From Cherax quadricarinatus (taxonomy: Eukaryota > Arthropoda > Malacostraca > Decapoda > Parastacidae): 64,000 nt of DNA. Of this stretch, positions 37,147 to 46,773 are shown one piece after another (position 1 is the first letter of the stretch; every line of letters begins with the position of its first letter). Location of the stretch: contig NC_091325.1 in assembly GCF_038502225.1 (NCBI RefSeq), positions 28,114,380-28,178,379 of the forward strand, given 5' to 3'. Both the position numbers and the translations under genes were made by a program. Under the pieces are notes generated by a model. The model was given only the letters and a program-made list of their open reading frames with translations, did not search any database and was not told where the DNA came from.

Positions 37147-39374
37147 CACTTCGCAACAGACACAATTTTCTTCGTGACTGCATCCAAGAAATGGTCTTAC
37201 CAAGATCTACTCCTCCTCAAATTGCCAACATCAAACCACCTTTCTCCGCTACAGCTCGGACCTACCTTGAAGAGTGTGCAGATGACTTAAACAATGCTAC
37301 AAAGGAAGCTTTTCTCCAAGCCAGAACACTAGGCACAACACTCCGGGGCAACATGAACAGACGCACCGCCGAAATCATTCGCAGCAGAGTTACCACAGCG
37401 AATGTTCAACAGAAGATCAGACTTACTAAGAAACTACAAACACTCTGCGATAATAGTAATTGGAAAAGTTTAGGAAGACCTGAAATTATTCAAAATCTTT
37501 CATCTCGTCCACTGTCAACCACAGAAACTGAAGCCCTCAGCTTAGGCCTCAAATTCGCAACAGGAATTACGAAACCAAAACAAGACCTCAATTTCATCGC
37601 CAAAAACTACAGACACAATGACTCCGACTTCCAAAAAGGCTATCTTCAAGGCATCATCTCAGCAGCCATCTCAACACGCAGCTCCCCAGTCATACCCCGA
37701 CGTTACATCAATGCACTCAAAGGTTTAGCAGAAGACACGACCATCAGGGTCACCACCGCTGATAAAGGAGGTGGTGTTGTTATCATGAACACTGACGATT
37801 ACAGGAACAAAATGCTCAATCTACTTAATGACCCAGATACCTACAAACCTCTCACAACTAACCAAGTGGACAACCTTACTAAAACTTTTCTTCAAAGGAC
37901 TCGCCGCATTCTGAGGAGCTCAGAACAAGGGAAGAAACTTCTGCACACCATGCCCAGCAACCCCAGACCTGCCAGAATGTACGGCCTGCCAAAGACTCAC
38001 AAGCCTGGTATCCCACTGAGGCCCATATCCTCGGGAATAGGCAGTGCTCCCCACAAGCTCTCAGGAATTCTCGCCAAACACCTATCGAAACTCTTGGGCA
38101 CTATCAGTCCAGCACATCTCAAACACTCAGGTGATCTTCTCAATCGCATTCGCAACATCAACATCAGGAACAAGAAACTTTCCAGCCTTGACGTGACTTC
38201 CCTATTCACTAAAGTACCTACTAAACAAGCCATCGATCTCTTGCGCAAGAAAATTGACGGTTCACTTGATCTTCCCATTCCAGCCAGCGACTTCATCGAC
38301 CTGGTTGAACTATGTGTTGGCTTTACGTGTTTCTCTTTTGAAAATCACCTCTTTCAGCAGACTTTTGGACTACCCATGGGTTCGCCACTCAGTGCAGTCC
38401 TAGCGAACCTATACATGGAACATCTAGAAGCCGAACGTTTCTCCACCATTATTCCTTCGTCTGTCACCTGGCTCCGTTATGTTGACGACATTCTCCTCAT
38501 AACTCCTAAACGCTTCAACGTTCAAGCTCTCCAAGACAAGCTCAACCAGGTCGAACCTTCAATCCAGTTCACACTTGAAGAAGAGGTCGACAACACTCTT
38601 CCTTTCCTTGATGTTCTAATCTGCAAAGCTGACCACGAACTTCGTTTTAAAGTCTATCGAAAACCCACCAACCAAAACGATCTTCTCCACTTCTACTCTC
38701 ACCACGACACCAAAACCAAACGTGGTGTAATTATAGGCTTCTTCCTGCGTGCACTCAGAATCTGCAGCAACGAGTTCCTTGAGGAAGAATGCACTATAAC
38801 TGAACAGGTATTTTCCAAACTCCACTATCCTCGTCACTTCATCAGAGACTGCAGACGGCGAGCACTAAACATCTTCAACACACCCAGAGAAGACACTGCC
38901 GAGAAGAGATACATAGTCCTTCCCACCAACTCCATTGCCAAACATGTTTCCAACATCTTTGCCAAAACATCATTCCAAGTATCTACCTCCACAACCACGA
39001 CCATCAAGGACATCACCAGTAGTAGGCAGGACAAGCCTCCATCCTCTGCAGGGGTATACATAATCCCTTGTAATGACTGCAACAAGTTATACGTGGGCGA
39101 AACATCAAGGGACCTCCAAACACGTATTTCAGAACACCAATACGCAAGCAGGTCTGACGACACAAGGAATGCCTGCGTACAACACCGTAATTCACACAAC
39201 CACTTGATAAACTACAGAAACTCAAGACTTATCGCCACAGAAGACAACACCCAATACCGAAGAATCCTGGAATCATCACTTATTTCTATATCCGACAACT
39301 TCAACCAGAATAGTGGCTTCTATAACATAGCTGAACCACTTGCCAAGAAACTTCTTCATCGCTATCCCACATAA
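37122..39374 (+). CDS. Penelope-like Pol: reverse transcriptase with GIY-YIG endonuclease, about 750 aa
   Basis: The frame is open to the stop at 39372-39374. The first ATG in frame is at 37122. The first ten or so codons lie in the inverted copy, so the native start is probably lost and this start is chimeric. N-terminal helical region LRNRHNFLRDCIQEM, then ADKGGGVVIMNTDDY (about 220), RMYGLPKTHKPGIPLRPI, SLDVTSLFTKVPTKQAI, LPMGSPLSAVLANLYME, and catalytic RYVDDILLI (about 455). At the C-terminus is a GIY-YIG nuclease with GVYIIPCNDCNKLYVGET (about 643-660) and RISEHQ. Telomerase-related RT. If expressed it could mobilise itself and hammerhead repeats. Confidence 0.9.
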   Translation: MVCRSFFPSLRNRHNFLRDCIQEMVLPRSTPPQIANIKPPFSATARTYLEECADDLNNATKEAFLQARTLGTTLRGNMNRRTAEIIRSRVTTANVQQKIRLTKKLQTLCDNSNWKSLGRPEIIQNLSSRPLSTTETEALSLGLKFATGITKPKQDLNFIAKNYRHNDSDFQKGYLQGIISAAISTRSSPVIPRRYINALKGLAEDTTIRVTTADKGGGVVIMNTDDYRNKMLNLLNDPDTYKPLTTNQVDNLTKTFLQRTRRILRSSEQGKKLLHTMPSNPRPARMYGLPKTHKPGIPLRPISSGIGSAPHKLSGILAKHLSKLLGTISPAHLKHSGDLLNRIRNINIRNKKLSSLDVTSLFTKVPTKQAIDLLRKKIDGSLDLPIPASDFIDLVELCVGFTCFSFENHLFQQTFGLPMGSPLSAVLANLYMEHLEAERFSTIIPSSVTWLRYVDDILLITPKRFNVQALQDKLNQVEPSIQFTLEEEVDNTLPFLDVLICKADHELRFKVYRKPTNQNDLLHFYSHHDTKTKRGVIIGFFLRALRICSNEFLEEECTITEQVFSKLHYPRHFIRDCRRRALNIFNTPREDTAEKRYIVLPTNSIAKHVSNIFAKTSFQVSTSTTTTIKDITSSRQDKPPSSAGVYIIPCNDCNKLYVGETSRDLQTRISEHQYASRSDDTRNACVQHRNSHNHLINYRNSRLIATEDNTQYRRILESSLISISDNFNQNSGFYNIAEPLAKKLLHRYPT

Positions 39375-39540
39375 GAACACTGTAGAAGGTCTGCTCACAA
39401 ACTTGTCCAGTCTCCTTTCCAAGCTACCCAAGTTTTTAGACTCTACAACCCAACTCGGTACATCATCAGATGCAGCATTCTTCACCTGACCTCAGCCGGA
39501 CTATAAATACTCGCGTTCCTTCCACCCCAGGTAGTTCTGT

Positions 39541-39590
39541 TTGTGACTTGAAAAAGCCCACTGTGTGGGCGAAACGTAGTCAATAAAGGA
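39541..39590 (+). ncRNA. Hammerhead-ribozyme-like motif, family 2 (right copy)
   Basis: Same elements as 35483-35534 on the plus strand, 30-40 bases before the right terminus of the Penelope element. The position near the 3' end fits the terminal repeats in which Penelope hammerheads are known. AATAAAGG follows directly and could double as a polyadenylation signal. Confidence 0.6.
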
Positions 39591-39636
39591 TCACATTATA
39601 CTGCATTTGTGTTTATATTGCCATAGCGAAGTCTTG

Positions 39637-39929
39637 TTGATATCTTGATCAATACTTCATCAAACGTATTTCTGCATGTGCCGGATGACCCTAGCCGACA
39701 ATCAAGGCTACAGTGAAAAACACCACACAGTTAAACACCCCTCGATATATCACTCAATAGGCATACGGCCTTTAAGAGAAATGGTAAGGTTTAAATAAAT
39801 TATCTTACTAAAAATTCAACTCAAAGCAGGAATAACTAAGCCTAAAACCCAAAATAAGAGTGAAGCTCTTATGACAATCTCAATGTAAATTAGACAGGAG
39901 CATAACGAATTCTTACAGATGCGTTGGGA
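39637..39929. other. Flank right of the Penelope insertion, no recognisable content
   Basis: AT-rich; no gene or repeat that I can name. Confidence 0.4.
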
Positions 39930-40570
39930 GCTGCTAGTCAAGTGATTCCCCACAGGTCTGAGACGCTCACGTCAACTCCCACCAGGTGCAGAAGGGGGGA
40001 GATAATGGGAGCTAGTCACCCACCCTACCTAAACAAGCAGACTGCCCTACATACAGAAGGGGGGGGTAATAGTGGGAGCTGGTCACCTACCCTGCCTAAG
40101 CAAGCAGATTGCCCCACACACAGAAGGGGGGGTGATAGCGGGAGCTAGTCACCCACCCTACCTAAACAAGCAGACTGCCCCACACACAGAAGGGGGGTGA
40201 CAGCGGGAGCTGGTCACCTACCCTACCTAAACAAGCAGACTGGCCCACACACAGAAGGGGATGGGGGATAGTGGAAGCTAGTCACCCACCCTACCTAAAC
40301 AAGCACACTGCCCCTATACGCAGAAGGGGGGGATAGCGATAGCTAGTCACCCACCCATATCTAAACAAGCACACTGCCCCTATGCACAGAAGGGGGGATA
40401 GCGATAGCTAGTCACCCACCCTACCTAAACAAGCACACTGCCCCTATACACAGAAGGGGGGATAGCGATAGCTAGTCACCCACCCTACCTAAACAAGCAC
40501 ACTGCCCCTATACACAGAAGGGGGGATAGCGATAGCTAGTCACCCACCCTACCTAAACAAGCAGACTTCC
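39930..40570. repeat. 60-64-bp satellite, about 10 units
   Basis: Unit starts GCTAGTCACCCACCCTACC, then AAACAAGCA(C/G)ACTGCCCC and AGAAGGGGGG. Later units at 40407, 40471 and 40535 have a 64-bp period; the first units are slightly shorter. One diverged unit occurs inverted at 21510-21560. Confidence 0.92.
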
Positions 40571-40640
40571 CCACACACTACCACCAACATACATTCATAC
40601 TTTCATTATTCCTATCTACTGAACTTTTCCCTCACAGGAA
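40571..40640. other. Edge of the dispersed repeat shared with 21445-21560
   Basis: CTGAACTTTTCCCTCACAGG matches the inverse of 21445-21465. Confidence 0.5.
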
Positions 40641-40790
40641 CTCTATGAAAAGCCTTACTGAAGTATTTATATACAAAATATCATATTCATTACCATGATC
40701 TACCTCCTCAAATACCTTAATGAAAAGAGATAGTAGATTCTGAAGGCACGAGCGCCCCTTTGTAAAGCCGTGCTGAAATTCATTCATTCA
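40641..40790 (-). mobile_element. CR1 RT fragment, about 150 bp
   Basis: The minus strand reads QHGFTKGRSCLQNLL, then VFEEVDHGNEYDI, matching the RT block between QHGFTKGR and YMDFSKAFD of copy G. Both ends are abrupt. Confidence 0.8.
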
Positions 40791-40926
40791 GTTATTTACT
40801 GTAAGAGAGAGCGAGCTTGTATACTGAGACCAAGATTCATGTTCTTGAAGGTATTTATAAGAAAGTGTGTATTTTCTGAAAGTAAAATATAACAGACAAC
40901 AAGCTCACCTGGTGACTGTCCAACAT

Positions 40927-41048
40927 GATGGTTATATTGTCCAACATAATGGTTATATTGTCTAACGTAATGGTTATATTGTCCAACATAATGGTTATAT
41001 TGTCTAACATAATGATTATATTGTCTAACATAATGATTATATTGTCTA
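40927..41048. repeat. 21-bp minisatellite, six units
   Basis: Unit ATGGTTATATTGTCCAACATA with C/T and G/A variants. Confidence 0.92.
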
Positions 41049-41168
41049 TGAAGATAACTGGTTCAGAGAACCAACAGTTTGATGAATGAGACATTTGTGC
41101 AACACTTGTGCAACACTTGTGCAACACTTGTGCAACACTTGTGCAACACTTGTGCAACACTTGTGCAG
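41049..41168. repeat. Hammerhead-repeat fragment expanded into an 11-bp repeat
   Basis: Bases 41052-41104 resemble the start of the 371-bp unit (GGTTCAGAGAACC, then GATGAATGAGACA and TGTGCAAC). At the position matching its GCAACTCTT, an 11-bp unit TTGTGCAACAC is repeated about seven times (41094-41168). This looks like a local expansion starting inside the element's sequence. Confidence 0.6.
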
Positions 41169-41288
41169 CACTTAGGTAACTTTTTATTTTTTTTTATATT
41201 TTATTTAAAACTTCATGTACAGATATATACATAGGTACTTTAACAGTATTGCTTCCAGTTCTACCTCACAAGTGAAAACAGTCAACTT

Positions 41289-42865
41289 TCACATGGCTGC
41301 TGTTTCTGTAACACCACTCAAGTCCAAACTCAACGCCCTCGATACTGAAACATTCCTACTACCTGTCACCAAATTTAACACACGAGCGAACCATCGCCTC
41401 AGTCCCTCATAACACCCACACAAGTACACTACATGAAATGCTGCTCCATCAACCCTACAAACTCTACAGGCACCATCCTCCACCACCTTCCCGTACAATA
41501 ACGACACTCGAGCAGGTAGAATCCCCGTAAAAATTTATACATTACTTCTCGTGCCCTCGGAGGGATGCGTAATTTCGCGAACATTCTCCAAATGTTCCCC
41601 CAGTCATAAATAGGTTATAAGGAAACTACAAGAGCCCTATATCTCCCATCAACACGCTATACAAAACCCTAATCTTAATTTGTCCGGCTCCCTCACCGAC
41701 ATCATCACCCTCAACAGTCGCAAGCAATCTCGAAAATCTTTCCCTCTAAAAATCCTAAATAACACCGCAAAAACACGTTCGAGACACCCCTCTTTGAATG
41801 GCCCTGTATGCAGCACTGCCCTTTTGACGTAAATACACAATACCCCTTTTCAAAGATCGAATAACCCTAAACCTCTGTTCGTTGGCAATATGATGACTTT
41901 CCTCTGCAATCAGCCACGCTTAGAGGACCACAAGAACCTAAAAATCCGACCCTGAATCCTTTTTTTTCACCACGGTAGTTAAAGGAGTCATGGCCGCTGC
42001 ACAACATGTCTTACTATACAGAAGAGTATTTGCAGTAATGGCCCTCTGGACGAGTGTTAAATGATGAGGCCGGAGTCCTTGTAATCTATTAACAATCCTA
42101 TTCTCAGCTTTCTCCGAATTTGCTACCCTTAACTCCTCGGTATCACCTGCATACACAATTTCACAGATCTTTAATGATCACTCCACATTCATCGTTAATG
42201 AGCGACCCCAGTCCCTACGGTGTTCCCACTCACCAGGACCCAGTATCTTAGATTTATCCACGTTCCCTTCCATACCTGACGCCTTCCCAAACGTTATTAC
42301 TACCTCTTCCAATGCTAGAAAGTTCGTGTGTTCGTTCAATAATAGCGTTGTATCATCTACATATCCCACAATCACTGGATAAATTCTCCTACCCACACTC
42401 GTCTTACTACCAAACACTCTCACCATCCTATAGAAAGGGTCCTGCACACAAGCGAAGATCTGCCTTAGACCCCTACCCATAGTTACAACCCGACCTAATC
42501 GACCACTAGCATCAATTCTAGCCATTGCCCCGCTACATATTTTCGACCCAATCAAGGGAAAATAATGCCCCCTTCCTCCCCTTCTCTTTCAGTGCACTCA
42601 CAAAGTCTCCAATAATTGAATGTCCTGATATCATGGATCTACCCGGGATACCATGCTGTCCAGGAAAATATTTTATAATCGGCACACAAAAGGGAAATCA
42701 CACGATAATCGTAAATACCCACCTGTTTCTTACCCTTTGGTACTAGTTCCACAACTGCTGTCGACTGTACCTACTCCAATCTACCTTCATTTTCCATGGC
42801 ATTCATCAAACGCACCAAAAATCCTCTTAACAAGTCCCAATGTTCATTGACCTCTTCACTTTCGG
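41289..42865 (-). pseudogene. LINE H ORF2 fragment: RT and C-terminal finger
   Basis: Minus strand, N to C: EHWDLLRGFLVRLMNAMENEGRLE (RT fingers, 42850-42771), a degenerate stretch with DYRVISLLCADYKIFSWTAW-like content near 42700-42640, VTMGRGLRQIFACVQDPFYRM, GYVDDTTLLL (about 42360), GLRPHHLTLVQRAITANTLLYSK (about 42050), and an intact C-x2-C-x7-H-x4-C finger, CRVCRVDGAAFHVVYLC, near 41440. It ends near RALSLDLSG. Many frame breaks and an internal deletion in RT. Confidence 0.75.
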
Positions 42866-42977
42866 GCCGGGAGGTTGTACTGCACCTTAGCTCTGCATTC
42901 GTCATATACCCTTGGTAGACAGTGGACGTTGGCTGTTGTGCTTCTGTCTCTTGGTAACACTGCGAGATTTTCTCAAG

Positions 42978-43859
42978 ATGGCACAGGCTGTCAGGAGACG
43001 AGTCAACACTGTGTATAGAGGTGCTGAAGGGTGCTGTGTATAACACAAATGCATCTGTTCTACTGCTTGCTATCGTAAGAGATAAATATGGAATCAACAA
43101 CGAAGATCTGTATGGCATTGCTTTAAATGATTCAACGAGGATATTCGTAAAATTCGTGACGACTGTGACGTATGGCAAGACTGTGGACCAGTACCAGGAT
43201 GTGTGTATGACGGTTAACCCTGGTTTGGAAGTGCGAATGAGGGACATATCTAAGTATTATACTTGGGTAAAATTACGGAATGTCCACTTTGAGGCGGATG
43301 AAGATGACATCAAAGCGTCTTTTGAGGAATATGGAGTAATACATCGAGCAACGATTGGACGGTGGTCAGATGGTATGTATGCGGGACTACGTGAGGGATT
43401 TTCACCCTCAAAATGTCCTTGCTGCGATCCATACCGTCATTTGTGGCTTTGAGCGATTTTAAAACTCAGGTATAAGTCACATATGCCGGGCAAAGGAGAA
43501 CCTGTCGACTGTGATGTGCGTTTGAACATGTGGCTGCACAGTGTCCACGACGTTCGTTGACCTGGACACAGGGAGCAGGGACAGGAGTGGAAAAGGAGAG
43601 AGTGGTGATGTCTCAGTCTCCAGGAGAACATCTTCGGGCACATAGGACGTGGAGTGAGATTGTGGATGACAATCTGGTGGTGTGTGTTACATTACCGGAG
43701 GTGACACAGGAAGTTGAGAAAACATGCATGGAGGAAGAGGTGGGACAAGTGGACTTGGGTAGTGAAGTGTTGGATGCAATAAACAATGTTATACAGGAAT
43801 TTTTGGGTGATCAGCATGAGGAAGGATGGGCAACATATGGATCAGGGAGGAGTTTATGA
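42978..43859 (+). pseudogene. LINE H ORF1: RRM-like protein (truncated, frameshifted)
   Basis: The ATG at 42978 starts MAQAVRRRVNTVY. Then TNASVLLLAIVRDKYGINNE, LYGIALNDSTRIFVKF, and the RRM-like KYYTWVKLRNVHFEADEDDI. After frameshifts near 43010 and 43430-43460, CRL-C-like knuckle remnants appear near 43510 with TGA in place of a codon. The last open part (43530-43859) is an acidic tail. ORF2 does not follow on this strand. Confidence 0.75.
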
Positions 43860-43954
43860 GGGACGGAATGAAGGTAGAAGGGATGGGCAACCATAGGGGC
43901 TTTGTGAAACTGTGGTTGAAAATCACAAGGAAGGCAGTCTGAATGAGATGATCA

Positions 43955-44370
43955 CTTATTACAACCCAGGAGTCCCAAAGGCCTGTTATTCTGGGTGTAA
44001 AGGGAGCAAAATAAACACAGTAGAAAAACTTTTGACTTATATTATCCTTCACCAATTTAGAACAGAAGTATGTACACTATATACACTAACAACAACAATA
44101 GGTATTAGTGGGCTCCACGGTAAGCAAGGCAGATAGAAGCCACTAGAGAGCAGACCGTGCTTCAACCAGCTCTTGAATGGGAATGACAAGGGAAGACAGG
44201 TGAGTGGTACCCACATCACCTCTGCAATTGCCTAAACCATCTTCTCATTGGCTGGAACCTGGGTACTGGTTGAACGGCAAGGCCCCATCGTCAACCCTCA
44301 GTCCCTAGTTCGCTGGTTGGGGGAGATAGCCTGTAAATGAGGGTGTGTACATACGCCGAATAAAGGTTAT
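43955..44370 (+). repeat. Dispersed 430-bp repeat, copy 2
   Basis: Same element as 27255-27690, same orientation and same termini. Small indels separate the two. Confidence 0.7.
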
Positions 44371-44649
44371 GTACTCTTTGCATGCCACACCCCCACCCCG
44401 AGAGGGTGCAGGATTAGGCTCCCACCTCCCAGTGGTAACCGTGCCGCCATGGCCCAAAATAATGGGACCGCCTTTCCTTTCAACCATCTAACTCTTAGAT
44501 AGAGCTCAGCTTTTCTCGTGACAAAAAGCCAAACCCTAAACTCAGAGCGATACAGCAGACAGTCGGGCTACCAAAGGTTCAAGACACGGGCGGACGGAAG
44601 CCCGCATCCCCTCACTAAAAAAAACCCACACCAGGAGATAAAAAAAAAG
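44371..44649. other. Unassigned, possibly 3' LTR region of the gypsy element
   Basis: Contains CCACCTCCCAGTGGTAACCG, GGGCTACCAAAGGTTCAAG and an A-run before the RNase H end of the gypsy element. No matching LTR is seen on the other side, so I leave it unassigned. Confidence 0.35.
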
Positions 44650-44689
44650 AGCTTGAAAGGGGTCACTACAAGTAACCTAACATCCTAAC

Positions 44690-46077
44690 CTAATATATAA
44701 TTATAATATTGTTAGACTCTTGATAAAGAGTCTGCCAACATATTTTCTTTGCCAGCAATGTGTAAGATTTTGATAGAATAGGGTTGCAGTCATAGACTCC
44801 AACTCATGAGCCTCGTATTGTGGTTCTTCATGGCTTGGAGATATACTAGAGGGTTGTGGTCACTATAGACAGTGACCACCTGCGAAGTCTGGCCCACATA
44901 AACATCGAAGTGCTCCAAAGCCAGTTCCAATGAGAGGGCTTCTTTTTCAATGGTAGAGTAAGCCCTCTGATGCGGCTGGAACTTGGCAGAGAAGAAGGCT
45001 ACAGGCTGCAACTCCTCGTCCCCCTTTTGCAATAGTACTGCCCCAACTCCAGACTCACAAGCATCAACCTGTAATGAGAAAGGTTTGGAGAAGTCTGGAG
45101 ACAAAAGAATGGGTGCAGTACACAATCTTTTTGCTTTATCAAAAGCACCTTGACACTCTGAGGTCCAATTAAAGGGAATTTTGTGACTGGTAAGAGAGTT
45201 AAGAGGGGCTACAATATCTGAGAAATTCTTACAAAATCCTCTGTAAAATCCTATCATGCCTAGGAAACGTTGAAGAGATTTCTTATCATGTGGAACTGGA
45301 TAATCTATAAAGGCAAGAACTTTAGCAAGTTTAGGAGCAACTTTACCACTACCTACCTCATGGCTTAGAAAAGTAACAGTGGCCTGGCCAAAGGAAGACT
45401 TAGATAAATTAACAGTTAAATGGGAACTCTGAAAGGTCTCAAAAAGAGCCTTAAGTCTAAATAGATGTTGATTCCAAGTATCAGACACCACAACAATACC
45501 ATCAAGGTATGCTGCCATGCCTTTAAGTCCTTTAATATCTTGATGGATAAGTTTCTGGAATGAAGAGGTGGAGTTTTTCATTCCAAAGGGGGGTAACTGT
45601 ATATTGATAATGACCTCCTGGAATTACAAAGGCAGAGATTTCCTTCGCCTTATCCATCAAAGGTACTTATTAGTAACCTAACTTGGACACAAAAGTAGCC
45701 TTACCCACAAAGTCGATTACGTCATCCAGACGAGAAAGAGGGTAAACATCAGTGATTGTGACCTCATTCACCTTACGGTAGTCTGTACACATACGGAAAC
45801 CTCCATCAGCTTTTTTAACAAGGATGCACGGTGAAGCCCATGGACTGGATGACTCCTACACTAAACCATGCTTTAACAAAAATTCTACCACCTGCTGAAG
45901 TAGCGTCTGCTTTTCAGGATTAGCTCTGTAGGGGGAGAGTTTAATAGGTTTAGAGTTTCCCACATCTACATCATGATAACCTAACTTACATTTTTTTGGC
46001 ACATCAGAAAAAATATCAGGGTATGACTGTAGAAGTGCAGTTAAACTTGTTGCTTTAGTTTCAGATATCCCCACCAT
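44690..46077 (-). pseudogene. Gypsy RT and RNase H
   Basis: Starts with MVGISETKATSLTALLQSYP and the typical RT lead-in HDVDVGNSKPIKLSPYRANP. A stop near 45856 separates this from ADGGFRMCTDYRKVNEVT, a double stop near 45680 replaces the LKGYWQ region, then GGHYQYTVTPFGMKNSTSSF and AAYLDGIVVVSDTW, where YLDD has become YLDG. RNase H follows: FSLQVDACESGVGAVLLQ, YSTIEKEALSLELALEHFDV, TVYSDHNPLVYL and the closing GKENMLADSLSR near 44720. Dead through stops and the lost catalytic Asp. Confidence 0.88.
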
Positions 46078-46084
46078 TAAAGGG

Positions 46085-46773
46085 CTAGGGTCCTTGAAGA
46101 GGACAGAGTTTGAAGTTTGATATTAATTTTAGAAATAAAGTGCAAAGAGTCAGAGTCGTCCTCAGAGGTAGAGGACAGAGTCATTACTAGGACTTTATTT
46201 GGTGTATGAAAAGCTTTTAATTGATTAATGTGGTAAGTTTTAGTTTTTGAGGTCTTATCAAGGGGAGCTACCACATAATTTACAACAAATAATTTACTTA
46301 CAATTTGCATAGGTCTCGTAAATCTAGCTTTTAAGGTGTGGCCAGGTATAGGTTCCTGCACCAACACCTTGTCTCCTGGATGGAAGGAACGGAATTGTGC
46401 ATTTCTGTCATACCTCTGTTTCATCTTATTTTGAGCTGTCTTTAGGTTAGCCTTGGCTAACTGACGTGCCACCTGCAACCTTGAAGACGGGTTGTAGAGT
46501 GTTGAGCTAACGTCTTCTCCCATCCATCCTTCTTTGAGCACCCGAAGAGGACCTCGTACATTGTGCCCAAAGATCAGCTCAAACGGACTATACCCGGTAG
46601 ACTCTTGCACCGTTTCTCGCACTGAGAACAGCAACAAAGGTAGTGATTCATCCCTGTCTGTAGGAAAATGCATGCAAAAAGATCTCATCATGGATTTTAA
46701 CGTCTGATGGAATCTTCTCAAGGCGTCTTGGGACTGAGGATGACAGGCAGTGGATAAGTTGTGGATTATACCT
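46085..46773 (-). pseudogene. Gypsy integrase, C-terminal part
   Basis: Continues the integrase core after the RTE insertion: GIIHNLSTACHPQSQDALRRFHQTLK. The catalytic Glu expected just before RFHQ is Arg. Then LLLFSVRETVQESTGYSPFE, FGHNVRGPLRVLKEGWMGED, KMKQRYDRNAQFRSFHPGDK and KTYHINQLKAFH, the GPY/F-like C-terminal module. Its frame closes at 46077 next to the RT start. Confidence 0.85.

Larger units (their letters stand above)
35421..39621. mobile_element. Penelope-like element: full-length copy plus inverted 5'-truncated copy
   Basis: A plus-strand copy (about 37147-39621) and a minus-strand copy (37146-35421) lie head to head and are almost identical: about 3 amino-acid differences over 478 shared residues. 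Both outer ends carry a hammerhead-like motif. CATAGCGAAGTCTTG occurs immediately outside on both sides (35406-35420 and 39622-39636), a 15-bp target duplication, so the pair entered as one event. The left terminus extends 18-20 bases further (GGTATAAAATACC palindrome) than the right. Tandem or inverted partial copies are typical of Penelope insertions. Confidence 0.9.
41177..43950. mobile_element. Tx1/L1-like LINE, copy H, with inverted 5' part
   Basis: The minus-strand part (41177 to about 42865) runs from the family 3' tail GTTTTAAATAAAATATAA (41212-41195) back to the RT fingers. The adjoining plus-strand part (about 42866-43950) starts with a 5' UTR and ORF1. The inner end of the inverted part is the element's 5' end, as produced by twin priming. 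Most of the 3' UTR and part of RT are missing. Confidence 0.7.
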
